From: DASQTB01 sp035642095
GTDB taxonomy: Bacteria; Actinomycetota; UBA4738; CALAEC01
NCBI GenBank assembly: GCA_035642095.1
Contig: DASQTB010000036.1
Coordinates: forward strand, 1 to 8,269
DNA length: 8,269 nucleotides
Direction of reading: 5' to 3'
Shown here piece by piece: positions 1-5,513 of the stretch; position 1 is the first letter of the stretch; each line of letters opens with the position of its first letter. Below the pieces are notes generated by a model, which worked only from the letters and a program-made list of their open reading frames with translations, was not told the origin of the DNA and searched no databases. Both the position numbers and the translations under genes were made by a program.

Positions 1-1
1 G

Positions 2-187
2 CGGATCGAGAGGAAGAAGGCCGGCTGGAAGCTGGTCAAGAGGGCCGTGACCAACAGCTCTGGAACGTACAGGGTTCGGCTTCGGGATCGAGAGGGCCGG
101 TATCGGGCCGTCCTGGCCGCCGGCTCGGAGTCGGCCATCGATCGGTGTGGTGCGGCCACCTCACCCCCGCGACGACACCGCCACTAG
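2..187 (+). CDS. 3' end of a probable exported beta-sandwich-domain protein (partial)
   Basis: An open frame enters from the left edge and ends at TAG (185-187), giving 61 residues. The visible part has the pattern WKLVKRAVTNSSGTYRVRL, then RDREGRYRAVLA, a late Cys and a basic tail ending HRH. This alternating hydrophobic pattern, with a G-x-Y/F-R-hydrophobic strand, is typical of the last repeat of carboxypeptidase-regulatory-like or Ig-like modules at the C-terminus of actinobacterial exported proteins. The domain type is inferred from this pattern only, and the function of the whole protein cannot be known from its tail. Third codon positions are GC-rich in this frame. The stop overlaps the stop of the convergent NDH-2 gene, so there is no intergenic space. 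Confidence 0.6.
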   Translation, partial: RIERKKAGWKLVKRAVTNSSGTYRVRLRDREGRYRAVLAAGSESAIDRCGAATSPPRRHRH

Positions 188-1530
188 CTCCGGTCGGCCC
201 CGTTCGTCTTTGCGGGCTTTGGATCGACAGGTGTGACGCCGGCCGCGTTCCGGAACGCCTCCCTGGGATGGTGCAGCGAGCCGAGCTGGACCACGTCTCG
301 GCGGAAGAACAGGGCCAGCGTCCAGTCGGAGAGGATCCGGACCCGGCGATTGATCGTCGGCACGAGTAGGGCGTGGTAGGTCCGGTGGAGGAACCAGGCC
401 GGGAACCCTCGGATCTTCGTGCCGAAGATCCGGGCCACGCCCTTGTACTTCCCCAGCGACACCAGGGACCCGATCTGACGGTATCGGAACGGCTTCGGCT
501 CCCTGCCGTCCAAAGCTCGGATGAGGTTCTTGGCCAATCGCCGGGCCTGGCGAAGGGCGTGCTGCGCGGTGGGAGGAGCGAAGCCGCCGGCCACGATGTC
601 CGGCACCTCGGCGCAGTCGCCGGCGGCCCAGACGCCCTCGGCCGATTCCACCCGAAGGTAGCGATCGACGACCAGACGCCCCCGATCCCCCGTGGGCAGC
701 CCCAGGCGTTCGACAATGGGGTTGGCCCGAACGCCGGTAGTCCACACCAACGTGTCGGCCTCGAACGTCGTCCCGTCGGAGAGTTCCATCCGGCCGCCCA
801 CGGCGGAGTCGAGGCGGGTGGCCAGGTGGACCTCGATCCCTCGCCGCTTGAGGCGCTCGACGGCATACCCGGCCAGCTCCTCACCGATCTCGGGGAGGAT
901 CGAGGGGGCGGCCTCCACCAGGACCCACCGCATATCCTCTCGGCGAACGGTTCGGTAGTAGCGGCACGCGTCCCGGGCCAGGTCCTCCAGCTCGGCCAGG
1001 CCCTCCACACCGGAGTAGCCGCCACCGACGAACACGAAGGTCAGCGCGCGGGCCCGGACGGCGGGGTCCGGGGTCGACTCGGCCACGTCCATCCTCTCCA
1101 GGATCCGGTTCCGGAGATAGATCGCCTCGGGAACGGACGTGAAGCCGACGCCTCGTTCGGCGAGACCGGGCACGGGCAGCACCCGAGACACGGCGCCGAG
1201 CCCCAACACGATATGGTCGTACCGCAGTTCAACGGGATCGCCTTCGGGAGGCCGGACCGAGGCTCGCCGCCGGTCGCGATCCAGGGACTCGAGCCGGCCC
1301 GTGACCACTCGGGCACCCCGGAGGACCCGGCGAAGGGGGATCACCACGTGCCGCGGCTCGAGGTTCCCGGACGCCGCCTCGGGGAGGAAGGGCTGGTAGA
1401 CCATGAGCGACTCCGGGGCCACCACGGTGATGTCGAGGAGTCCCGGTCGTACCCGCTTGATCAGTCCCAGGGCGGTGTACAGACCGATGTAGCCCCCACC
1501 GACGATGAGGATCCGGGCCGGCCGTTTCAC
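184..1530 (-). CDS. ndh: Type II NADH dehydrogenase (NDH-2 family FAD-dependent oxidoreductase)
   Basis: This 448-residue flavoprotein belongs to the NDH-2 group of pyridine-nucleotide-disulfide oxidoreductases, which pass electrons from NAD(P)H to membrane quinone without pumping protons. Visible motifs are the N-terminal FAD fold (VGGGYIGLY, residues 10-18), the NAD(P)H fold (FVGGGYSGVE, 167-176), the second FAD motif (WAAGDCAEVP, 301-310), and PPTAQHALRQA (319-329), which matches the AQxAxQ quinone-site motif. The C-terminal part (about 370-415) has aromatic and basic patches suited to peripheral membrane binding. Length fits the family. The start is GTG at 1530, directly before the first Rossmann strand, with no Shine-Dalgarno but a -10-like box 6 nt upstream. 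It lies 38 bp after the coiled-coil gene on the same strand and may also be read from that gene's promoter. A sulfide:quinone reductase is a remote alternative, but its usual cysteine pattern is absent. The donor (NADH or NADPH) cannot be read from sequence. Confidence 0.9.
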   Translation of the reverse strand: MKRPARILIVGGGYIGLYTALGLIKRVRPGLLDITVVAPESLMVYQPFLPEAASGNLEPRHVVIPLRRVLRGARVVTGRLESLDRDRRRASVRPPEGDPVELRYDHIVLGLGAVSRVLPVPGLAERGVGFTSVPEAIYLRNRILERMDVAESTPDPAVRARALTFVFVGGGYSGVEGLAELEDLARDACRYYRTVRREDMRWVLVEAAPSILPEIGEELAGYAVERLKRRGIEVHLATRLDSAVGGRMELSDGTTFEADTLVWTTGVRANPIVERLGLPTGDRGRLVVDRYLRVESAEGVWAAGDCAEVPDIVAGGFAPPTAQHALRQARRLAKNLIRALDGREPKPFRYRQIGSLVSLGKYKGVARIFGTKIRGFPAWFLHRTYHALLVPTINRRVRILSDWTLALFFRRDVVQLGSLHHPREAFRNAAGVTPVDPKPAKTNGADRS

Positions 1531-1536
1531 GGAGCA

Positions 1537-1542
1537 AGTGTA
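1537..1542 (-). promoter_or_regulatory. Candidate -10 box for a leaderless NDH-2 transcript
   Basis: On the minus strand the gene start reads TACACT-TGCTCC-GTG. TACACT fits the TAnnnT -10 pattern, and the 6-nt gap puts the expected transcription start on the G of the GTG codon. There is no GGAGG-like site in front of the gene, so initiation on a leaderless mRNA is plausible. No good -35 hexamer is seen 16-18 bp upstream, which is not unusual in Actinomycetota. Confidence 0.4.
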
Positions 1543-1568
1543 AGAAGCGGTGGTTCAGCCCGTCGTCG

Positions 1569-2441
1569 CTACTGCCAGCGGTAGTGGCTGGGCAGCCCTT
1601 CGTGAAACGAGTCGTCGGCGTCGCCCGGAGATGAGCCGTTGGCTCCGCTCCCCTCGGCCCCCGACGGCTCCTCCGCTTCCCCGAGATGGACAACCTTGGG
1701 CGCACGCTCCGAGCTCGCCGTCTGGTCCAGCCGCTCCGCGACCCTGGCCAGCTCGTCGAGCCACGCCGTCATCGAGGTCATGGCGGTCGACGTCGGGTCC
1801 AGGGCCTCACGCAGACGACCGGGAGCCTGGTCGATCTCGGAGCGGGCGAACGCGGCGCTCTCGCCCACCGAACGGATCACCGTGGCGATCTCTTCTCGCC
1901 ACCGGGTCAGGCCTTCCGTTTCCGCACGCAGGCTCTCCCGAGCTCGCTCGATCTCCTGGAGCTGCTGCTCGTTGCCCTGGCGAGCCCGTTCGAACAGGGC
2001 CGCGACGGCCTGTTCGGTCGTCTCCAGCACGTGGGACAGGTCCTGCGACGCGAAGACGGTCCCCGTCTCCCCATCGATCGGAGGCGCCTTCGTCTCCCGG
2101 CGCCTGAGTTCCTCGCGTAGCTCCTCCGCCCCGGCCTCGAGCTCCGCCAGCCGCTGGGCGGCCGAACGCGCCTCCTTCGTGGCCTGATCGAGCTTGGCCT
2201 GAGCCTCCTCGAGCTCCTCGGTCAGCCTGGCCTCCTCGTGCTTCGCCGCCCGGGTCCGGTCGCCGAGCTCACCTCGGAGCGCATCGACGATGGCCCTGGT
2301 CCGGGCGAGCTCGGCCTCCGCGGTACGGAGACGCTGTTGGGTCCGGCCGAAGAGGACGTCTCGATCGATCAGGGTCTGGAGCACGCTTCGACGGCTGAAC
2401 CCGAAGAAACCCCGCTTCAGGGTGGCCGCTGTCTCGGCCAT
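1569..2441 (-). CDS. Coiled-coil protein with DivIVA-like N-terminus
   Basis: This 290-residue protein is predicted soluble, with no signal peptide or membrane segment. Residues 10-30 (GFFGFSRRSVLQTLIDRD) resemble the short N-terminal segment of DivIVA/GpsB-like proteins, in which an aromatic turn precedes a helix. A heptad-rich, strongly charged coiled coil follows (about 32-116), then a Pro/Gly linker (119-128), a second long helical region (about 131-245), and an acidic Ser/Gly tail (about 250-280) ending in HYRWQ. Start choice is firm: ATG at 2441 has AAGGAGG five bases upstream. A sigma70-type promoter lies just before it. DivIVA-type proteins mark poles or septa and organise wall growth; that role is an inference here because the N-terminal match is short. 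Alternatives are a generic filament or scaffold protein. It is the first gene of a likely two-gene unit with NDH-2, which hints at membrane-associated organisation but proves nothing. Confidence 0.75.
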   Translation of the reverse strand: MAETAATLKRGFFGFSRRSVLQTLIDRDVLFGRTQQRLRTAEAELARTRAIVDALRGELGDRTRAAKHEEARLTEELEEAQAKLDQATKEARSAAQRLAELEAGAEELREELRRRETKAPPIDGETGTVFASQDLSHVLETTEQAVAALFERARQGNEQQLQEIERARESLRAETEGLTRWREEIATVIRSVGESAAFARSEIDQAPGRLREALDPTSTAMTSMTAWLDELARVAERLDQTASSERAPKVVHLGEAEEPSGAEGSGANGSSPGDADDSFHEGLPSHYRWQ

Positions 2442-2446
2442 GGCTC

Positions 2447-2453
2447 CCTCCTT
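2447..2453 (-). promoter_or_regulatory. Strong ribosome binding site of the coiled-coil gene
   Basis: The minus strand reads AAAGGAGG-GAGCC-ATG, an excellent anti-Shine-Dalgarno match with 5-nt spacing. It fixes the start at 2441. It contrasts with the SD-less starts of the NDH-2 and nuoD genes. Confidence 0.85.
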
Positions 2454-2483
2454 TCAACGGATGGTGAGGGGAGCCGCGAGGCC

Positions 2484-2512
2484 ATTATCGAGTCGGGAGC
2501 GGGTCGGTTCAA
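2484..2512 (-). promoter_or_regulatory. Sigma70-type promoter of the coiled-coil/NDH-2 unit
   Basis: On the minus strand TTGAAC (2507-2512) and GATAAT (2484-2489) are separated by exactly 17 bp, close to the TTGACA/TATAAT consensus. The expected start near 2477 gives a leader of about 35 nt that contains the strong ribosome binding site. It is the best promoter in the window. Confidence 0.75.
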
Positions 2513-2541
2513 CGACCGCGGGGCAATCGGCCGGATACGAT

Positions 2542-2568
2542 CTCCGGGCGGCGGATCGTCGCCGGGAG
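2542..2568. repeat. Inverted repeat / hairpin A
   Basis: CTCC (2542-2545) pairs with GGAG (2565-2568), and GGCGGCG (2547-2553) pairs with CGTCGCC (2557-2563) with one G-U pair and a GAT loop. One G-G mismatch separates the two stem parts. It lies upstream of the minus-strand promoter and has no T-tract, so it does not look like a terminator. Confidence 0.5.
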
Positions 2569-2574
2569 CGACAC

Positions 2575-2596
2575 GGCGACGGCGAGCGGCGTCGCC
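2575..2596. repeat. Inverted repeat / hairpin B
   Basis: GGCGACG (2575-2581) pairs perfectly with CGTCGCC (2590-2596) around an 8-nt loop. The CGTCGCC arm is identical to the 3' arm of the neighbouring hairpin A, so the two may be related protein-binding or structural sites. Confidence 0.5.
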
Positions 2597-2696
2597 ATCT
2601 CGGACCCGGATGGTCTCGGTCCCGGGAATCGCAAAACTTTCTGCTTCCCGCGGGGATCTCCGTGAACTGGCGCGGAGGTGACGCTACCCGCGTGTT

Positions 2697-2716
2697 TCGT
2701 CGGGTTGCTCCGACGA
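2697..2716. promoter_or_regulatory. Putative operator: perfect 7-6-7 dyad
   Basis: TCGTCGG-gttgct-CCGACGA is a perfect inverted repeat of 7-bp arms with a 6-bp centre. It covers the -35 hexamer of the plus-strand promoter (2705-2710). That position suits a dimeric repressor that blocks polymerase. The binding protein is unknown and I do not recognise a named box. Confidence 0.45.
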
Positions 2717-2733
2717 TCGGGGAATGCTACGGT
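2705..2733 (+). promoter_or_regulatory. Candidate extended -10 promoter of the RTX protein gene
   Basis: TTGCTC (2705-2710) and TACGGT (2728-2733) are 17 bp apart, and TGC just before TACGGT gives an extended -10 element. The expected start near 2740 leaves a leader of about 170 nt. A weaker -10-like TACTCT at 2844-2849 has no matching -35. Confidence 0.5.
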
Positions 2734-2897
2734 TAGCCCCGGTTTGCTAGCTTTCCTGAAGGGGGTCGACTAGGTCCAAACGGATGGGCGGAGCCGCGAC
2801 CGCGGTCTCTGCGCGGCGACCGGGTGGTGGGATTCGAGGCCCCTACTCTGCATCCTGATCCGTTGAGCCCTCGCATCATGGCGGAGAGTCGACCTCG

Positions 2898-2905
2898 AGA
2901 GGAGG
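2898..2905 (+). promoter_or_regulatory. Ribosome binding site of the RTX protein gene
   Basis: AGAGGAGG ends 4 nt before the ATG at 2910 and 7 nt before the following in-frame GTG at 2913, so either could initiate. CCTC at 2893-2896 can pair with GAGG at 2902-2905, a small hairpin that could partly mask the site. Confidence 0.75.
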
Positions 2906-2909
2906 CGGA

Positions 2910-4103
2910 ATGGTGATTCGCTCGATCTTTCGTTCCGGAACGGCCCGTCGCCGTGTGGCGGTCCTGGGCGCGCTTTCATTGATAGCGTTTTTTGCTCAGC
3001 TCACGCTGGCAGGTCCCGCTGTGGCCGTCCCTTACACCGGAGGCTTCTCTCCGACCGTCATCGGCCAGCTGGCCGACCTCAACGGCGACGGCGTCGTCAC
3101 CGGCCGCGACGACTCGAACCAGTTCTACGGCAGCACCCACATCATCGACGGCGGGCTCGACTGCAACGCCTGGGGAGCAACCAACGCCGGCACCGCCGGC
3201 AACGGAGTGATCGACGCCGCCGACGACTGCACGCTGATCGGTGTCGACGGCACCGCGGACGGGGTCACCATCCAGGTCATCGGCGGCGCGTTCCAGTGGA
3301 GCGGGCCGCTGCCCTTCGTCTTCAACGACGCCGATCCGGATAATCCCGACGTCGGCGACTCCGACTTCGCCTGGTCCACCATCGACGGCAAGGTGGACTC
3401 GAACGGCAACGAGACGATCGACGCCAACGACTGCCATTTCGGCCTCATCGGCGTCACGGTCGACCCTGGGCTCGGAGACCCCACGGATGGGGCGGACATC
3501 CTGGGGAACACCGGCACCAACACGAACCCGTGTGGATTCGCGAACCCTCCCGATTCGGCCGACAACGGGCTCGTGGACCTGAACAGTGACGGTGACATCA
3601 CGGCCGCGGATTCATGCACCAACGGCTGCTTCTTCGGCCACGACGTCACGCTCGGCGTGGTGCAGGCTTTGGCGCCGTCGCCGCCTCCGGAGGATCAGCC
3701 CACCGAGTGTCCCGGCTTTGCGGGCGACCCGCGAAACGACGTGGTGGGCACCACCGGGAACGACACCCTTGCCGGGACCCAAGGGGCCGACATCATCTGC
3801 GCCCTCGGCGGCAACGACTTCATCAGCGGCCTCGGGGGGAACGACCTGATCATCGCTGGTTCCGGCAACGACACCGTGAATGGCGGCGCCGGGAACGACA
3901 CCGTCAAGGCCGGTGGGGGCCGTGACCGCGTCAACGGCAAGGGAGGTCGCGACCGCCTGAACGGTGCTGGCGGAAACGACCGCCTGAACGGCTCTGCCGG
4001 CAACGACCGCCTGCGGGGCGGTGGTGGTCGCGATCGCCTGGACGGCGGTGGCGGCACCGACACCTGCGCGGGAGGCGAGATCGTCAGGCGCTGCGAGAGA
4101 TAG
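2910..4103 (+). CDS. Exported EF-hand-like / RTX nonapeptide calcium-binding protein
   Basis: This 397-residue protein has a signal peptide: basic n-region (TARRRV, 11-16), hydrophobic core (about 17-34) and a likely cleavage after AVAV near residue 40. Three good EF-hand or dockerin-like loops follow: D56-N58-D60-T64-D67, D163-N165-N167-D171-D174 and D223-N225-D227-T231-D234, plus a degenerate one at 94-105. Cysteines (107, 175, 236) follow three of the loops and suggest disulfides in an exported protein. A Pro-rich linker (256-262) leads to twelve RTX nonapeptides (280-387) and a Cys-containing tail (C385, C395). Ca2+ binding at both regions is expected from family knowledge. No catalytic domain is visible, so the role may be structural, adhesive or in an envelope layer. 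The gene appears monocistronic, with its own promoter, operator-like dyad and terminator. RTX repeats normally accompany type I secretion, but the signal peptide implies the Sec route. Confidence 0.85.
   Translation: MVIRSIFRSGTARRRVAVLGALSLIAFFAQLTLAGPAVAVPYTGGFSPTVIGQLADLNGDGVVTGRDDSNQFYGSTHIIDGGLDCNAWGATNAGTAGNGVIDAADDCTLIGVDGTADGVTIQVIGGAFQWSGPLPFVFNDADPDNPDVGDSDFAWSTIDGKVDSNGNETIDANDCHFGLIGVTVDPGLGDPTDGADILGNTGTNTNPCGFANPPDSADNGLVDLNSDGDITAADSCTNGCFFGHDVTLGVVQALAPSPPPEDQPTECPGFAGDPRNDVVGTTGNDTLAGTQGADIICALGGNDFISGLGGNDLIIAGSGNDTVNGGAGNDTVKAGGGRDRVNGKGGRDRLNGAGGNDRLNGSAGNDRLRGGGGRDRLDGGGGTDTCAGGEIVRRCER
3747..4070 (+). repeat. Twelve tandem 27-bp RTX nonapeptide repeats
   Basis: Twelve units of exactly nine codons run without insertion or deletion, from GTTGNDTLA to GGGGTDTCA (residues 280-387). 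Units 1-6 mostly carry the GND core of Ca-binding RTX repeats. From unit 7 many cores are GRDR or GNDR, which makes the second half rich in arginine. Confidence 0.9.
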
Positions 4104-4124
4104 CTCACAGCGCTGAGCGCCGGA

Positions 4125-4152
4125 GGACCGGCCCCCGCTCGGGGGCCGGTCC
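4125..4152 (+). terminator. Intrinsic terminator after the RTX protein gene
   Basis: GGACCGGCCCCC (4125-4136) and GGGGGCCGGTCC (4141-4152) form a perfect 12-bp stem with a GCTC loop, followed by the modest pyrimidine tract CTCTTGT. It is 21 bp after the stop and only 43 bp before nuoD, so it separates the two transcripts. A second possible stem (GGCGCT 4087-4092 with AGCGCC 4116-4121) spans the stop codon. Confidence 0.85.
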
Positions 4153-4184
4153 CTCTTGTGGGGGCTGCGGGACCCCGGACTCGG

Positions 4185-4190
4185 TATCCT
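4185..4190 (+). promoter_or_regulatory. Candidate -10 box of nuoD (leaderless start)
   Basis: TATCCT is followed by GGGCC and then GTGATG. The expected transcription start falls on or next to the GTG (4196) or ATG (4199). There is no Shine-Dalgarno sequence and no convincing -35. Because the terminator ends at 4152, any promoter for nuoD must lie in these 43 bp unless there is read-through. Confidence 0.45.
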
Positions 4191-4195
4191 GGGCC

Positions 4196-5389
4196 GTGAT
4201 GAGCGAAGCCGAGGAGCGGTCCGCCTACTCCCAGATGGGCGAGCAATGGCTCGTCCGGGGCGGGGGGGTAGACATCATCACCACCCAGGACCGGGAGCTC
4301 TCCACCGAGGAGATGGTCCTCAACATCGGCCCTCAGCACCCCTCGACGCACGGTGTCCTCCGCCTGGTCCTGGAGCTCGACGGCGAAAAGATCGTGCATG
4401 CCGAGCCGGTGATCGGCTACATGCACCGAGCGGCCGAGAAGCTGGCCGAGCATCGGGACCATCGCCAGGTTCTGGTCCTCATGAACCGCCATGACTGGTT
4501 GTCCGCGTTCAATAACGAGCTCGGGTGGTGCATCGCCGTTGAGCGCCTGGCCGGGGTCGAGGTGCCGGACAGGGCCCAGTGGATCCGAACGATGATGGCC
4601 GAGTGGAACCGGATCCTGAACCACCTGATGTTCACGGGGTCGTACCCCCTCGAGCTCGGAGCGATGACGCCGATGTTCTACGCGTTCCGAGAGCGGGAGA
4701 TGATCCAGGACCTCATGGAGGCGGCCACGGGCGCCCGGATGCATCACTCCTACGCTCGGGTCGGTGGCCTGAAGGACGATCTGCCCCGCGGATTCCTGAA
4801 GCAGTCGGCCGAAGTCCTCAAATGGGTCCGGAAGAAGCTGCGGGACTTCGACAACCTGATCATGGGGAACGAGATCATCGCCGCCCGGACGAAGGGCATC
4901 GGCATCCTCCCGCCGGACGTGGCCGTGGCCTTCGGAAACTCCGGCCCGGTCCTTCACGCGTCCGGGATTCCCATGGATTCACGGAAGGACGAGCCGTACG
5001 AGAAGTACGCCGAGGTCGAGTTCGAGGTGCCCCTCGGGACCGAAGGGGACTGCTACGACCGGCTGTGGGTGCTCGTTCAGCGGATGCATCAGTCGTGCAA
5101 CATTATCGAGCAGTGCATGGAGCGGCTTCCCGGCGGCGAGTACGTGGCCAAGAAGGTTCCCCAGAAGATCCCGGAGGGCGAGGTGTACGTCCGAACCGAG
5201 AACCCCCTCGGGCTGATGGGGTACTATCTGGTCGGCGACAACAACGAGTTCCCGTACCGGCTGAAGATGCGGACGGCCTCGTTCTCGAACGTCTCCGTCC
5301 TTCCCTGGATGCTGACCGGGCAGCTCGTGCCCGACCTGATCGCCATCCTTGGCTCGGTCTTCTTCGTGGTCGGCGACATCGACCGCTGA
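4196..5389 (+). CDS. nuoD: Complex I-like subunit D (49-kDa family), solitary NuoD2-type paralogue
   Basis: This 397-residue protein is a member of the NuoD/Nqo4/NDUFS2 family, which forms the quinone pocket beside iron-sulfur cluster N2. Family signatures are NIGPQHPSTHGVLRL (43-57, including the quinone-contacting His52), IGYMHRAAEKL (73-83), LGAMTPMFYAFRERE (154-168) and the C-terminal VGDIDR. It lacks the CxxC pairs of NiFe hydrogenase large subunits. Two traits set it apart. NRHDWLSAF has Trp101 where typical NuoD has the Tyr that contacts quinone. The segment with a HFK...TEG motif before the GEVYV strand is missing. As I recall, both occur in the second NuoD of Streptomyces (NuoD2), which belongs to a cluster without the NADH-input module. 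No other nuo gene is in the window. GTG at 4196 or ATG at 4199 may be the start; neither has a Shine-Dalgarno. It could serve a ferredoxin- or other donor-driven complex I variant, or replace the canonical subunit. Confidence 0.93.
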   Translation: MMSEAEERSAYSQMGEQWLVRGGGVDIITTQDRELSTEEMVLNIGPQHPSTHGVLRLVLELDGEKIVHAEPVIGYMHRAAEKLAEHRDHRQVLVLMNRHDWLSAFNNELGWCIAVERLAGVEVPDRAQWIRTMMAEWNRILNHLMFTGSYPLELGAMTPMFYAFREREMIQDLMEAATGARMHHSYARVGGLKDDLPRGFLKQSAEVLKWVRKKLRDFDNLIMGNEIIAARTKGIGILPPDVAVAFGNSGPVLHASGIPMDSRKDEPYEKYAEVEFEVPLGTEGDCYDRLWVLVQRMHQSCNIIEQCMERLPGGEYVAKKVPQKIPEGEVYVRTENPLGLMGYYLVGDNNEFPYRLKMRTASFSNVSVLPWMLTGQLVPDLIAILGSVFFVVGDIDR

Positions 5390-5487
5390 AGCTCTCCAGC
5401 CTCCCAGGAACCAAGCAGAGCGGCCGGTCCCCGTCCTCTCTCTGCTATCCCCCATTCGGCCTACGGCGGCGGGCCGTCCGAACTAAC

Positions 5488-5510
5488 TACGCTCTCGGTA
5501 CCTCGGAGGA
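5488..5510 (+). promoter_or_regulatory. Candidate -10 box and ribosome binding site of the metalloprotease-like gene
   Basis: In the 124-bp gap after nuoD, TACGCT (5488-5493) fits TAnnnT and would start transcription near 5500. GGAGGA (5505-5510) then lies 3-4 nt before the GTG at 5514. No convincing -35 or terminator for nuoD is seen, so co-transcription with nuoD remains possible. Confidence 0.4.
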
Positions 5511-5513
5511 ATC

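Larger units (their letters stand above)
2442..2909. other. Divergent intergenic control region
   Basis: These 468 bp separate the minus-strand coiled-coil gene from the plus-strand RTX gene. I find no supported protein gene, tRNA or recognisable riboswitch. The contents are the minus-strand promoter (2484-2512), two neighbouring hairpins (2542-2568 and 2575-2596), a 7-6-7 dyad over the -35 of a plus-strand promoter (2697-2733), and a leader from about 2740. The leader holds a GC-rich imperfect stem (GCCGCG 2792-2797 with CGCGGC 2811-2816) and the 10-bp palindrome GACCGCGGTC (2797-2806). Confidence 0.7.

Noticed and set aside
36..1025. A 329-residue minus-strand frame rich in Ser, Arg, Pro and Trp.
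   Set aside because: It lies out of frame within the clearly recognised NDH-2 gene and has the composition typical of shadow frames in GC-rich DNA.
373..1584. A 403-residue plus-strand frame opposite NDH-2.
   Set aside because: It is antisense to a well-conserved enzyme and shows no domain pattern or ribosome binding site.
2740..2909. A tRNA or known riboswitch in the leader (a GATTCGAG stretch recalls a T-loop).
   Set aside because: No cloverleaf pairing can be drawn around it, and no match to c-di-GMP or c-di-AMP riboswitch cores is evident by eye.
2878..2916. A 12-codon upstream ORF (ATG at 2878, TGA at 2914-2916) overlapping the start of the RTX gene, possibly a leader peptide.
   Set aside because: No ribosome binding site precedes it, it carries no run of regulatory codons, and short frames are frequent by chance.
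3747..4070. The 27-bp periodic repeats as a CRISPR-like or minisatellite array.
   Set aside because: The period is exactly nine codons in frame and encodes RTX nonapeptides; no spacers are present.
3695..4957. A 420-residue minus-strand frame across the RTX gene end and nuoD.
   Set aside because: It spans a terminator and two recognised genes, with Pro/Ser-rich antisense of the RTX repeats.
4196..5389. Possibility that the NuoD-like protein is a group 4 NiFe hydrogenase large subunit.
   Set aside because: The N- and C-terminal CxxC pairs that bind the NiFe centre are absent; the C-terminus is VGDIDR as in complex I.
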